DNA from: Oscillospiraceae bacterium
GTDB lineage: Bacteria > Bacillota > Clostridia > Oscillospirales > CAG-272
Assembly (NCBI GenBank): GCA_015063305.1
Contig: SVUJ01000012.1
Coordinates: forward strand, 5,391 to 62,255
Reading direction: 5' to 3'
Length of the DNA: 56,865 bases
The notes under the pieces are model-generated. The model saw nothing but the letters and a program-made list of their open reading frames with translations. It ran no database searches and was not told the DNA's origin. Position numbers and translations under genes: made by a program. Within the stretch, counting starts at the first letter, position 1; each line of letters starts with the position of its first letter. This document shows, piece after piece, positions 30,501-38,817 of this stretch.

Positions 30501-31835
30501 ATGAATACTATTTCAAACGCAGTAGAAAAATACAGACAGCTCATACTTGACGCCGAGCGTTATATCTGGGCAAACCCCGAAACGGGATACAGAGAGGTAA
30601 AGACCACCAAGTATCTCGCCGACAGATTTACCGAGCTTGGATACGAGCTTACAATGGCAGAGGGTATAACGGGATTTTACACAGTTATAGACACGGGCAG
30701 AGAGGGTCCTGAGGTGCTTATACTCGGCGAGCTTGACTCGGTCATCTGCGCCGAGCATAAGGACGCCGACCCCGAAACCGGCGCGGTACACTCCTGCGGA
30801 CACAACGCGCAGTGCGCGGCTCTTCTCGGAATCGCCGCGGCACTCACCGACAAGGACGTGCTCGACGGACTTTGCGGAAGGATAAGACTTTGCGCCGTTC
30901 CCGCAGAGGAGCTGCTTGAGATCGAATTCAGAAGTGAGCTTAAAAAGCAGGGAAAGATAAAATATTACGGCGGAAAGAGCGAGTTCCTCTCGCGCGGATA
31001 TTTTGACGGAGTTGACCTCGCGTTTATGGTACACACAGGCCCTCAGTATTTCGTAAGAGCGGGCTATGTAGGCTGTCTTGCCAAGAATATCACATATAAG
31101 GGCGTGGCGGCGCACGCGGGAGGTACTCCCTGGCTCGGCCGCAACGCGCTCTATGCCGCGACTTGCGGACTGAACGCGGTAAACGCTATCAGAGAAACTT
31201 TTAAGGATTCCGAGCTTGTAAGAGTACACCCGATAATAACCACGGGTGGAAGTATGGTAAACGCTATACCCGACAAGGTCGTTCTCGAGTCCTACGTTCG
31301 CGGCGCTACATTTGACGCTATAGCCGAAACCAACGCCAAGGTAAACCGCGCGCTCTGCGGCGCGGCGCTCTCGCTGGGAACGAACGTTGATATAGAGGAT
31401 ATCCCCGGATACGCTCCGCTTATAAACAACAAGGATATGGTGCAGGTAGCCGTGGAGGCAGCCGAGATAGCTGTCCCCGAAGAAAAGTTCTGGGTAGACC
31501 CGACTATGAGCACGGGTAGCACGGATATGGGCGATCTCTCCTGTATAATGCCTGTCGTTCAGCCCTATGCAAGGGGACGACGCGGAACGGCGCACGGCGC
31601 GGATTACGAGATATACGATCCCGAATCGGCATGTGTCAAGAACGCAAAATGGCAGCTCACTATGCTCCAGATATTGCTGGGCAACGGAGGAGCGCGTGCA
31701 AAGGAAATAATCAAGAATTTCAAACCGCTCTTCGCCTCTAAGGAAGAATTCCTTGCTTATCAGGACAGCCTTTTCTCTTCGGGCGACAGAATAACCTATC
31801 GCGATAATAATACTGCCGAAATCGACACACACTAA
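30501..31835 (+). CDS. M20-family amidohydrolase
   Basis: 444 residues. Metal-binding and catalytic motifs of M20D peptidase/amidohydrolases are seen: LGELDSVIC, HSCGHNAQCAALLG, VPAEE, MVHTGPQ, and a dimerisation insert beginning YKGVAAHAGGTPWLGRNAL. Such enzymes cleave N-acyl or aminobenzoyl-glutamate-type amide bonds in the cytosol; the substrate is not evident. It sits 30 nt before a ROK glucokinase, so sugar-conjugate turnover is conceivable. Confidence 0.85.
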   Translation: MNTISNAVEKYRQLILDAERYIWANPETGYREVKTTKYLADRFTELGYELTMAEGITGFYTVIDTGREGPEVLILGELDSVICAEHKDADPETGAVHSCGHNAQCAALLGIAAALTDKDVLDGLCGRIRLCAVPAEELLEIEFRSELKKQGKIKYYGGKSEFLSRGYFDGVDLAFMVHTGPQYFVRAGYVGCLAKNITYKGVAAHAGGTPWLGRNALYAATCGLNAVNAIRETFKDSELVRVHPIITTGGSMVNAIPDKVVLESYVRGATFDAIAETNAKVNRALCGAALSLGTNVDIEDIPGYAPLINNKDMVQVAVEAAEIAVPEEKFWVDPTMSTGSTDMGDLSCIMPVVQPYARGRRGTAHGADYEIYDPESACVKNAKWQLTMLQILLGNGGARAKEIIKNFKPLFASKEEFLAYQDSLFSSGDRITYRDNNTAEIDTH

Positions 31836-31865
31836 TAGAAACTTTACATTATATAAGGAGTTCCT

Positions 31866-32807
31866 ATGTACAGAATAGGCGTTGACCTCGGAGGCACGAA
31901 TATTGCCGTAGGTCTTGTTGATGAAAACAATACTATACTTGTTAAGCGTTCGCGCCCCACAAACCCGAAGCGCAGCTCCGAAGAGATAGCCGACGATATA
32001 GTCGCGCTCTGCTTTGAGGTCTGCGAGGGTGCGGGAAAGTCGATGTCGGACGTAAGCAATATCGGAGTAGCCTCTCCGGGCATCGCAAACTGTGACAGCG
32101 GAGAGATAGAGTACACGAACAATCTGCCCTTCAGATGCTTCAATATCTGTGAATACGTAAGACAGCGAACCGGCGTTACCAATGTGGCACTTGCAAACGA
32201 CGCCAACGCCGCCGCTTTGGGAGAAGCTGTGGCGGGAGCGGCAAAGGGCACGTCCTCAAGCGTTATGATAACCCTCGGCACGGGTGTCGGCGGCGGTGTA
32301 ATAATCGACGGCAGAATACTCACGGGCTTTAGCTTCGTGGGCGGTGAGCTGGGGCATATGGTAATAGAAAAGAACGGCGCGCTCTGCTCCTGCGGCAGAC
32401 GCGGCTGCTGGGAGGCGTATTCCTCGGCAACAGCGCTCATTCGTATGACGAGGGAGAAAATAGAGGAATACCGCAAGGCGGGTAAGAAGACTATAATGTC
32501 GGAGCAGGAGAGGATAACCGGACGAACCGCCTGCGATGCCATGCGCGCGAACGATGAGGCGGGACGCGAGGTATATGAGGCTTATATATCATATCTTGCT
32601 ACGGGGCTGACCAATATAGTGAATATATTCCAGCCCGAGGTGATAAGCCTTGGCGGTGGAGTTTCGGGCGAGGGACAGAGCCTTATAGACGCGCTTCTTC
32701 CCCTTGTACACTCCGAGCAGTACGGCAGAGCTCATGCCAAGAAGGCAGAGCTTAAAATAGCGCAGCTCGGAAACGACGCGGGAATAATCGGCGCGGCGGC
32801 GCTGTAG
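31866..32807 (+). CDS. ROK-family glucokinase
   Basis: 313 residues. ATP-binding GVDLGGTNI near residue 5, phosphate-binding TLGTGVGGGVIIDG, sugar-binding GGELGHM and the ROK zinc motif CSCGRRGCWE are all intact, and the C-terminal adenosine motif SLGGGVS is present. It phosphorylates glucose or a related hexose. AAGGAG upstream; it follows the amidohydrolase on the same transcript and is terminated by the hairpin at 32862-32914. Confidence 0.9.
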   Translation: MYRIGVDLGGTNIAVGLVDENNTILVKRSRPTNPKRSSEEIADDIVALCFEVCEGAGKSMSDVSNIGVASPGIANCDSGEIEYTNNLPFRCFNICEYVRQRTGVTNVALANDANAAALGEAVAGAAKGTSSSVMITLGTGVGGGVIIDGRILTGFSFVGGELGHMVIEKNGALCSCGRRGCWEAYSSATALIRMTREKIEEYRKAGKKTIMSEQERITGRTACDAMRANDEAGREVYEAYISYLATGLTNIVNIFQPEVISLGGGVSGEGQSLIDALLPLVHSEQYGRAHAKKAELKIAQLGNDAGIIGAAAL

Positions 32808-32856
32808 GTCAAAAATAAACTTAATAGAAAAAAATTTTTAAATAGTAAAAAAACTA

Positions 32857-32885
32857 TTGACAAGCCCACGCAGAAGTGGTATAAT
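32857..32885 (+). promoter_or_regulatory. Consensus promoter of rpmG-secE-nusG
   Basis: TTGACA (32857-32862), 17 bp, TATAAT (32880-32885). The spacer and the -10 lie inside the terminator hairpin of the upstream operon. Confidence 0.85.
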
Positions 32886-32914
32886 GGCTCTACCTCTGCA
32901 AGTGGGCTTTTTTA
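32862..32914 (+). terminator. Terminator of the glucokinase operon, enclosing a promoter
   Basis: AAGCCCACGCAG (32862-32873) pairs with CTGC-AA-GTGGGCTT (32896-32909), followed by a T-run. A transcript initiated at the internal promoter begins near 32892 and lacks the left arm, so only read-through from upstream should be stopped. Confidence 0.7.
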
Positions 32915-33028
32915 TTGTGCAGTTTTCGCGCCGTACTGAAAAGTACAAACTCACGGCCGCTTGGTGAGGGAGGTACACGGGCAGGACATACGCCCTGTCT
33001 AATAAATTTTAAACGGAGGTGCCGCAAA

Positions 33029-33190
33029 ATGGCTAATGATTCGAGAGTCAAAATCACTCTTGTTTGCACAGAATGCAAGCAGAGAAACTATGACACAACA
33101 AAGAACAAGAAGAATGACCCTGACAGACTTGAAATGAAGAAACACTGTAGGTTCTGCCGCAAGCACACTCTTCACAAAGAGTCCAAATAA
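33029..33190 (+). CDS. rpmG: Ribosomal protein L33
   Basis: 53 residues, zinc-binding type: [20 protein letters not shown] and [12 protein letters not shown] give two CxxC pairs. A large-subunit ribosomal protein. GGAGGT precedes the ATG at 33029. The 137-nt leader contains nested stems (GCCGT...ACGGC around GTACT-GAAA-AGTAC) that may be regulatory. First gene of rpmG-secE-nusG, the usual Firmicutes order. Confidence 0.95.
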   Translation: MANDSRVKITLVCTECKQRNYDTTKNKKNDPDRLEMKKHCRFCRKHTLHKESK

Positions 33191-33210
33191 TTTTGAAAGA
33201 GAGAAAAGTT

Positions 33211-33465
33211 ATGGCAGATAAGGAAAAAAAGGTCGCAGAAGTCGACAGTAAGCCCAAAAAGACTGCTAAAAAAGGCAGATTAAAAGAGGCTTGGCGCGGA
33301 TTCAAAAGCGAAGTAAAGAAAGTAGTCTGGCCATCCTGGAAGCAAGTGCTCAAAAACACAGGCGTCGTTCTTGTTGTAGTGCTCATCTGCGCAGTTATAA
33401 TCGCTGCTCTGGACTATGCGTTCGGAACAGGTATTGCCGCGCTCGCAAGTATCTTCACTAAATAA
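33211..33465 (+). CDS. secE: Preprotein translocase subunit SecE
   Basis: 84 residues: a lysine-rich cytoplasmic N-terminus, the conserved FKSEVKKVVWPSWKQV amphipathic helix, and a single membrane helix near 50-75. Part of the SecYEG channel. The ATG at 33211 is chosen over an upstream TTG because of spacing to AAGAGAG. Between rpmG and nusG as expected. Confidence 0.95.
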   Translation: MADKEKKVAEVDSKPKKTAKKGRLKEAWRGFKSEVKKVVWPSWKQVLKNTGVVLVVVLICAVIIAALDYAFGTGIAALASIFTK

Positions 33466-33477
33466 TGGAGAATCGAT

Positions 33478-34014
33478 ATGAGTGATATAAACGAGATGAA
33501 CGTCGGACCGAGATGGTATGTGGCGCACACCTATTCCGGTTATGAAAACAAGGTAAAGGCAAGCCTTGAAAAGATCGTTGAAAATCGCGGACTCGGACAC
33601 CTGATATTCGATATCAAGATCCCCGTTGAAACCGTTATCGAAAAGAACGGCGACGTGGAGAAAGAGGTAGAGATAAAGGTATTCCCGAGCTATGTCCTCA
33701 TCAAGATGGTAATGAACGAAGAAAGCTGGCATGCGGTAAGAAATATTACCGGTGTCACAGGATTCGTAGGCCCCGGATCACGCCCCACTCCCCTGAGCGA
33801 GGCTGAGGTCGAGGCGCTGAACATCGAAACTACCCGCGTTGAGCTTTCCTTCAAGATAGGCGACGAGGTCGCTATCACCGAGGGTCTGTTCGCCGGATAC
33901 AACGGAATAGTTCAGTCTATATCCGACGATATGAAAACGTCTACGGTACTCGTTAAGAGAGGAAACCGTGATATGCCTGTTGAGCTCGATACAAAGGTGA
34001 TCAAGCTCGTTTAA
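33478..34014 (+). CDS. nusG: Transcription elongation/antitermination factor NusG
   Basis: 178 residues: the NGN domain with RWYVAHTYSGYENKVKASLE and VFPSYVLIKMVMNEESW, then a C-terminal KOW domain (FKIGDEVAITEGLFAGYNGI). It binds RNA polymerase and couples transcription to translation. 12 nt after secE. Full length for the family. Confidence 0.97.
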   Translation: MSDINEMNVGPRWYVAHTYSGYENKVKASLEKIVENRGLGHLIFDIKIPVETVIEKNGDVEKEVEIKVFPSYVLIKMVMNEESWHAVRNITGVTGFVGPGSRPTPLSEAEVEALNIETTRVELSFKIGDEVAITEGLFAGYNGIVQSISDDMKTSTVLVKRGNRDMPVELDTKVIKLV

Positions 34015-34092
34015 TGCGGTCTGTACCGCAAAGTGGGAGGGAAAAAATTATTGAATTTCCCGTAACAAACCACGTATGGAGGTAAAATTAAA

Positions 34093-34518
34093 ATGGCAAA
34101 GAAAGTATTAGGTTACATTAAGCTTCAGTTGCCCGCAGGTAAGGCAACTCCCCAGCCCCCCGTAGGACCTGCACTCGGTCAGTACGGTGTTGCAATTCCC
34201 GTATTCACAAAGGAATTCAACGAGAGAACAAAGAATGATATCGGTCTTATAATCCCTGTTGTTATAACAGTTTACGCAGACCGTTCCTTCACATTCATCA
34301 CAAAAACTCCCCCCGCTCCCGTTCTTATAAAGAAGGCGTGCGGAATCGAGTCGGGCTCTGATAAGCCCAACAAGACCAAGGTTGCGAAGATCACAAAAGA
34401 GCAGGTTCGCAAGATCGCTGAAACAAAGATGCCCGACCTTAACGCTGCAAACATCGAGACTGCTATGAGCATGATAGCAGGAACAGCACGCAGCATGGGC
34501 GTTGTAGTTGAGGACTGA
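34093..34518 (+). CDS. rplK: Ribosomal protein L11
   Basis: 141 residues, standard length. N-terminal [23 protein letters not shown] and the C-terminal rRNA-binding [11 protein letters not shown] are diagnostic. The 78-nt gap after nusG has a small hairpin (GCGGT-CTGT-ACCGC). GGAGG precedes the ATG. Confidence 0.97.
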   Translation: MAKKVLGYIKLQLPAGKATPQPPVGPALGQYGVAIPVFTKEFNERTKNDIGLIIPVVITVYADRSFTFITKTPPAPVLIKKACGIESGSDKPNKTKVAKITKEQVRKIAETKMPDLNAANIETAMSMIAGTARSMGVVVED

Positions 34519-34532
34519 GGAGGATTTGAACA

Positions 34533-35219
34533 ATGGGAAAGAAATATACAGATAGCGTAAAACTTTTTGACAAGAGCAAATCCTACGATCCCGCTGAGGC
34601 TCTGGATCTGGTTTGCAAGACTTCTAAGGCAAAATTCGATGAAACAATAGAGATACACATTCGTCTTGGCGTTGACTCCCGTCACGCAGACCAGCAGGTC
34701 AGAGGCGCAGTAGTTCTCCCCAACGGAACAGGTAAGAACCTCAAGGTTCTCGTTTTCGCTAAGGGTGACAACGTACAGAAGGCTCTCGATGCAGGAGCTG
34801 ACTACGCAGGCGGCGCAGAGTACGCAGAGAAGATCCAGACAGAAAACTGGTTCGACTTCGACGTTGTTGTTGCAAGCCCTGATATGATGGGTGTTATCGG
34901 TAAGCTCGGTAAGGTTCTCGGTCCTAAGGGACTTATGCCTTCTCCTAAGGCAGGAACTGTTACTCCCGACGTTGCACGTGCTGTTGCAGAGGCAAAGGCA
35001 GGTAAGATCGAGTACCGTCTTGACAAGACAAACATCATTCACTGCCCTATCGGTAAGGCATCCTTTGGAGTTGAGAAGCTCTCTGAGAACTTCAACACTC
35101 TCGTTGGAGCAGTTATCAAGGCAAAGCCTGCTGCTGCAAAGGGGCAGTACATCAAGAGCTGCGTAATCGCAAGCACGATGGGCCCCGGCATCAAGATAAA
35201 CCAGGCAAAGCTTGGCTAA
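34533..35219 (+). CDS. rplA: Ribosomal protein L1
   Basis: 228 residues with [40 protein letters not shown] and [14 protein letters not shown], all L1 signatures. L1 forms the mobile stalk base and represses its own operon in many bacteria. GAGGAGG upstream. A strong terminator follows at once and the usual next genes rplJ and rplL are absent. Confidence 0.97.
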   Translation: MGKKYTDSVKLFDKSKSYDPAEALDLVCKTSKAKFDETIEIHIRLGVDSRHADQQVRGAVVLPNGTGKNLKVLVFAKGDNVQKALDAGADYAGGAEYAEKIQTENWFDFDVVVASPDMMGVIGKLGKVLGPKGLMPSPKAGTVTPDVARAVAEAKAGKIEYRLDKTNIIHCPIGKASFGVEKLSENFNTLVGAVIKAKPAAAKGQYIKSCVIASTMGPGIKINQAKLG

Positions 35220-35234
35220 TTGAAAAAATAGTAA

Positions 35235-35265
35235 ACAGAGCTGTCGCACGACAGCTCTGTTTTTT
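35235..35265 (+). terminator. Terminator after rplA
   Basis: An 11-bp perfect stem ACAGAGCTGTC/GACAGCTCTGT (35235-35245 with 35250-35260), loop GCAC, followed by T5CTT. Confidence 0.9.
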
Positions 35266-35276
35266 CTTATAGCAAA

Positions 35277-35333
35277 GGAGAACCTTTTAAGGAGCGGGTA
35301 TGCCCCGCTCCTCGCCAAACCTTTTTACACTAT
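35277..35333. repeat. Dispersed repeat (family D), diverged copy
   Basis: GGAGAACCTTTTAAGGAG and CCAAACCTTTTTACACTATT match the copies at 14556-14633 and 55746-55824, with a GAGCGGG-GTATG-CCCCGCTC insertion. Confidence 0.55.
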
Positions 35334-35368
35334 TTTTAGCTATAGACGGTTTATTTTGCTAAATGGTG

Positions 35369-35487
35369 CGGGTCGCCGAGGACGTCGACCCCTACAGGTC
35401 AACTCATATTTAACGCACAATCTGTTATAGGTTAATTACCCATAACAAACATTTCAAATTGTAGGGGTCGACGTCCTCGGCGACCCG
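35369..35487. repeat. Facing pair of GTAG-hairpin repeats (family A), variant word
   Basis: A 27-bp unit on minus (35369-35395) and its exact copy on plus (35461-35487): GTAGGGGTCGACGTCCTCGG and onward to CGACCCG. 65 bp lie between them. This word differs from the 25-mer at 19573. Confidence 0.85.
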
Positions 35488-35542
35488 TAAAACAATCAAA
35501 TAAGCAAAACATAAATTAGAAAATCAAACCTTGCCACAAACC

Positions 35543-35623
35543 GTAGGGGCGACCGGGAGGGGAAACCCCTCCCCTACGGCGTATGATGATATCTCCTTTG
35601 TAGGGGAGGCGTTTCGCCTCCCG
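35543..35623. repeat. Cluster of GTAG-hairpin repeats (family A)
   Basis: GTAGGGGCGACC (35543) abuts an inverted unit ending at 35577, then GTAGGGGAGGCGTTTCGCCT (35600) continues to CCCG. Preceded by the leader word ATAAATTAGAAAATCAAAC (35511), which recurs at 35649, 55890 and 56066. Confidence 0.7.
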
Positions 35624-35680
35624 TAAAATAAACAAATAAAGAAAGCATAAATTAGAAAGCCAAACGTTATGCCAACCCAA

Positions 35681-35789
35681 AGCCTCTCCCTCTGGGAGAG
35701 GTGGCACGACGAAGGAGTGACGGAGAGGGTAAATAAATTTAAATGCCCTCTCAGTCGCCAAGGCGACAGCTCTCCCATGGGGAGAGCCT
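35681..35789. repeat. Composite foldback element (family B), copy 4
   Basis: Same layout and orientation as 14271-14379 (AGCCTCTCCC to GGAGAGCCT), with compensating changes in the hairpin loops and the GGCACG/CGTG module. 35790-35985 holds remnants and AT-rich sequence, no gene. Confidence 0.75.
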
Positions 35790-35989
35790 ATAATAAAACA
35801 AAACTTCACCTTCGGGTGAAAATAATTCATTAAGGCAAACCGCCCCGATCTTTGCCAGCGGGGGCTCCCCGCTGGCTGTCGGGACTCCCGACCCGCCGCC
35901 CCGCGTTTTATAAAATAAATCAATAATCTCCCAGTATTGGGCAAATAATTGTATTATGTGATAAAATCAAAAAATTTTTTCAAAATATC

Positions 35990-36018
35990 TTGCCGATTTG
36001 CTATCAATGTGATAAAAT
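35990..36018 (+). promoter_or_regulatory. Promoter of the GMP synthase gene
   Basis: TTGCCG (35990-35995), 17 bp, TAAAAT (36013-36018). The word ATGTGATAAAAT around this -10 (36007-36018) is repeated exactly at 35955-35966, a possible second promoter or an operator. Confidence 0.5.
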
Positions 36019-36061
36019 AATACTGTTAAATTTTGAATTGGTTTTCTGGAGGAAACGTATT

Positions 36062-37066
36062 ATGCAAAATAATCTGCGTCCCGAATCTATGAAGCGCATC
36101 ACTACCAAAGAATTGGCTGAGGCTTTCATTGAAGAACAAATAAAGGAAGTAAGAGAACAGGTTGGAGATAAGAAGGTGCTTCTCGCACTCTCGGGCGGAG
36201 TTGATTCGTCCGTCGTTGCGGCGCTGCTTATCAAGGCTATAGGCAAACAGCTCGTTTGCGTTCACGTAAATCACGGTCTTATGAGAAAGAATGAGTCGGA
36301 GAACGTTGTGGAGATATTCCGCAATCAGCTCGACGCAAATCTTATCTACGTAGACGCTACAGACCGCTTCCTCGACCTTCTCAAGGACGTGTCCGAGCCT
36401 GAGAAGAAGAGAAAGATAATCGGCGCGGAATTTATAAATGTATTTGCGGACGAGGCTCGCAAGCTTGACGGCGTTGCATTCCTCGCTCAGGGAACGATAT
36501 ACCCCGACATACTTGAAAGCATCAAGCAGGCAGAGGGCAAGAAGGCGGTCAAGTCGCACCACAACGTGGGCGGACTTCCCGAGGACCTCAAGTTCGACGG
36601 ACTTGTTGAGCCTGTAAAGCTTCTGTTTAAGGACGAGGTAAGAGTTGTCGGAGAGGCACTTGGACTTCCCCACGCAATGGTTTACCGTCAGCCCTTCCCC
36701 GGACCGGGACTTGGAGTTCGTTGCCTTGGCGCTATCACACGCGACAGACTTGCGGCGCTCCGCGAGGCAGACGCGATACTTCGCGACGAGTTCGACAAGT
36801 GCGGACTTGCAGAGAAGGTATGGCAGTATTTCGTAGTAATTCCCGACATAAAGAGCGTTGGAGTTAAGGACGATAGCAGATACGAGGGCTGGCCCGCGAT
36901 AATCAGAGCTGTCAACACGACAGACGCGATGAGCGCGACAGTCGAGGAGATCCCCTACGCGGTTCTCCATAAGATAACGGCAAGGATCACTGCCGAGGTG
37001 GATGGAGTAAACAGAGTTCTTTATGACCTTACTCCTAAGCCTGTTGGAACGATAGAGTGGGAATAA
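36062..37066 (+). CDS. guaA: GMP synthase, ATP-pyrophosphatase subunit without glutaminase domain
   Basis: 334 residues. The N-type PP-loop LLALSGGVDSSVVAALL (44-50 SGGVDSS), PFPGPGLGVRCLG and the C-terminal dimerisation end YDLTPKPVGTIEWE mark the synthetase half of GuaA, which converts XMP to GMP via an adenylated intermediate. The ~190-residue glutamine amidotransferase domain is missing, and no remnant is visible upstream. TGGAGG precedes the ATG at 36062. Either a separate glutaminase gene exists elsewhere (as in archaea) or ammonia is used directly. Confidence 0.92.
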   Translation: MQNNLRPESMKRITTKELAEAFIEEQIKEVREQVGDKKVLLALSGGVDSSVVAALLIKAIGKQLVCVHVNHGLMRKNESENVVEIFRNQLDANLIYVDATDRFLDLLKDVSEPEKKRKIIGAEFINVFADEARKLDGVAFLAQGTIYPDILESIKQAEGKKAVKSHHNVGGLPEDLKFDGLVEPVKLLFKDEVRVVGEALGLPHAMVYRQPFPGPGLGVRCLGAITRDRLAALREADAILRDEFDKCGLAEKVWQYFVVIPDIKSVGVKDDSRYEGWPAIIRAVNTTDAMSATVEEIPYAVLHKITARITAEVDGVNRVLYDLTPKPVGTIEWE

Positions 37067-37171
37067 TAAAATATGTTCGGAAAAGCCTTATAAATCAAGG
37101 GGCTTCGATGTCGAATAACTAACTTTGATACAGTTTTGTATCAACAGGAGTCTTTCACCCGAGTTAATATG

Positions 37172-37214
37172 CAGCCTCCCTTATTTGTATGCTCACATAC
37201 AGGGAGGCTGTTTT
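37172..37214 (+). terminator. Terminator after guaA
   Basis: CAGCCTCCCT (37172-37181) pairs with AGGGAGGCTG (37201-37210), with an inner GTATG-CTCA-CATAC hairpin, followed by TTTTATATTTT. A separate 7-bp hairpin TTGATAC/GTATCAA lies at 37127-37146. Confidence 0.7.
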
Positions 37215-37252
37215 ATATTTTGATGTCTATTAGAACTCACGAGGTAATGTCA

Positions 37253-37864
37253 ATGAAAAAAACAAAATTAAAAATGGGTGTGGTATTTTCTACTGAGAAA
37301 CCACAAAAAGATATTGAAAACAAAGACGAGCCTAAACCACTATATCCGTCAGCGCCCGTTTTGCTCGAGGTAGCCAAGGACGAATACACAAAGGAGCGTG
37401 AACGCTCAAACAGCTTAGACAATAAATCCAGTGTATTTATCTCAGCTATTATAGCTATGGTCACTATATTTATACCCATAATTCCCTTCAAGGAAGTTAT
37501 GACAGTTTACGCATCAGGAAACAATGTCAGCATCTCAATTTTGACCATAATTTCTTGTATATTCATTACAGCAGTTGCATATTTGATAGCTGCCTTTTAT
37601 AAGCTATATACGGCGTTCAAGTTAAAAGCCTATAGCCGTGTTTGCTTCGACGATCTTCAAGACAAGGATATCCTCGCAGCCGAACCCAGTGCCGCTCAAA
37701 AGGGACTTATCGACCATTATTGCACGATATTGAATACCAACGAAAATATAAACAATGAGAAAGCCGATAAAGTTTCTCTGGGCTTGAAATATAGCATAAT
37801 AGGATTTTCCCTATTGGTTTTGTCCGCTATCTCTTTGATAATTATAACAAATATAGGAGGTTAA
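37253..37864 (+). CDS. Membrane protein, SLATT/PycTM-like architecture
   Basis: 203 residues: a charged cytoplasmic N-terminus (about 1-65), a helix with ERERSNSLDNKSSVF leading into two close membrane helices (about 68-90 and 98-120), a cytoplasmic segment with a NTNENINNEKADK pattern, and a final membrane helix at the C-terminus. This layout resembles small 2TM effector-type proteins (SLATT/Pycsar-TM), but the assignment is tentative and no nucleotide cyclase is adjacent. GAGG is 8 nt before the ATG at 37253. Paired with the 62-aa gene that follows. Confidence 0.6.
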   Translation: MKKTKLKMGVVFSTEKPQKDIENKDEPKPLYPSAPVLLEVAKDEYTKERERSNSLDNKSSVFISAIIAMVTIFIPIIPFKEVMTVYASGNNVSISILTIISCIFITAVAYLIAAFYKLYTAFKLKAYSRVCFDDLQDKDILAAEPSAAQKGLIDHYCTILNTNENINNEKADKVSLGLKYSIIGFSLLVLSAISLIIITNIGG

Positions 37865-37867
37865 AAA

Positions 37868-38056
37868 ATGTCTGACAGTTTGAAAAAGGATATTTTAAAT
37901 GCTGCTAATGGCTCAAATTCAAATAAAAGCAATGATTCAATAAAATTAAGTAAGCCCAACACAGTTTTATACAATATGGACGTTAAATTTTCAAATCCCA
38001 AGTCACTTAATGAAGGCTTTGATATGACAAATTATAAAAACACAAAAAAGAAATAA
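37868..38056 (+). CDS. Small hydrophilic protein, 62 aa
   Basis: Starts 3 nt after the previous stop with a strong AGGAGG, so it is clearly cotranslated with the membrane protein. Lys/Asn/Ser-rich, with no membrane segment or Cys. No family recognised. The pair is more AT-rich than its neighbours. Confidence 0.6.
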   Translation: MSDSLKKDILNAANGSNSNKSNDSIKLSKPNTVLYNMDVKFSNPKSLNEGFDMTNYKNTKKK

Positions 38057-38090
38057 ACCGTGCGCTTTTCATTATACATCAAACCCTTCA

Positions 38091-38120
38091 ACGGCAAGAA
38101 CAGAAATTCTTGCCGTTTTA
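38091..38120 (+). terminator. Terminator of the membrane-protein pair
   Basis: A perfect 10-bp stem ACGGCAAGAA/TTCTTGCCGT (38091-38100 with 38107-38116), followed by TTTTA. Confidence 0.75.
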
Positions 38121-38160
38121 TCATGCAGAAATATTCCCTCTCGCTCATTCGGAAAAAATA

Positions 38161-38169
38161 TGCTATAAT
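38161..38169 (+). promoter_or_regulatory. Extended -10 promoter of the sigma factor gene
   Basis: TGCTATAAT at 38161-38169 with no good -35; leader of about 90 nt. Confidence 0.5.
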
Positions 38170-38262
38170 TATAAAAAGTTTTCTGTTTTCTGCGACCTGA
38201 GCTCCTAAAACCGTACTTAATGGGTGAAGGATCTTTCAGATTTGACAAAGGAGGTGAGCAAC

Positions 38263-38817
38263 GTGGATGACCTGAGCATCATAGAGCTGTATTTTGAACG
38301 CGACGAGCAGGCTATAAGAGAAACCGACCAAAAATACGGCAAGCTCTGCTACAAAATAGCCTACAACATTCTTGAATCGAGGGAGGATTCCGAGGAGTGT
38401 GTAAACGACACCTATCTCGGCGTGTGGCAAGCTATCCCGCCCACAAGACCGAAAAGCCTTATGGCGTTCGTTTGCGCGATAACGAGAAATCTTTCCTTCA
38501 AAAAGCTCGAATCCGAAAGAGCGCAAAAGCGCTCGCACTCGGCAGTCGTATCGCTATCCGAGCTTGAGGATATCCTGCCCGACGAGAGGATAAAGGATAG
38601 TCTTGGCGACGAGGAGCTGGGGCGGCTTATAAGCAGATTTTTGCGCCGTCAGAAAGCTGACGCGAGAAACGTTTTTATCCGCAAATACTATTTCTTTGAC
38701 TCGATAAACGAGATCTCGACGCGCTACGGCTTTAGCGAGAGCCGGGTCAAGAATATGTTGTATCACACCCGAAACAGACTAAGAGAATTTCTTATCAAGG
38801 AGGGAGTGGAAATATGA
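38263..38817 (+). CDS. ECF-type RNA polymerase sigma factor
   Basis: 184 residues. Region 2 is seen in YGKLCYKIAYNILESREDSE with ECVNDTYLGVWQAIPP, and region 4 in INEISTRYGFSESRVKNMLYHTRNRLREFL. It directs RNA polymerase to an alternative promoter set, unknown here. The start is taken as GTG 38263 because AAAGGAGGTGAG lies just before it; an in-frame ATG 13 codons upstream has no binding site. ATGA overlap with the next gene, a probable membrane anti-sigma partner. Confidence 0.88.
   Translation: MDDLSIIELYFERDEQAIRETDQKYGKLCYKIAYNILESREDSEECVNDTYLGVWQAIPPTRPKSLMAFVCAITRNLSFKKLESERAQKRSHSAVVSLSELEDILPDERIKDSLGDEELGRLISRFLRRQKADARNVFIRKYYFFDSINEISTRYGFSESRVKNMLYHTRNRLREFLIKEGVEI

Noticed and set aside
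30513-31832. 439-codon minus-strand frame antisense to the M20 amidohydrolase
   Set aside because: A frame shadow caused by codon bias; the plus strand encodes intact metal-binding motifs.
35940-36061. Purine riboswitch before guaA
   Set aside because: None of the conserved loop sequences is present; only a duplicated ATGTGATAAAAT word is seen.
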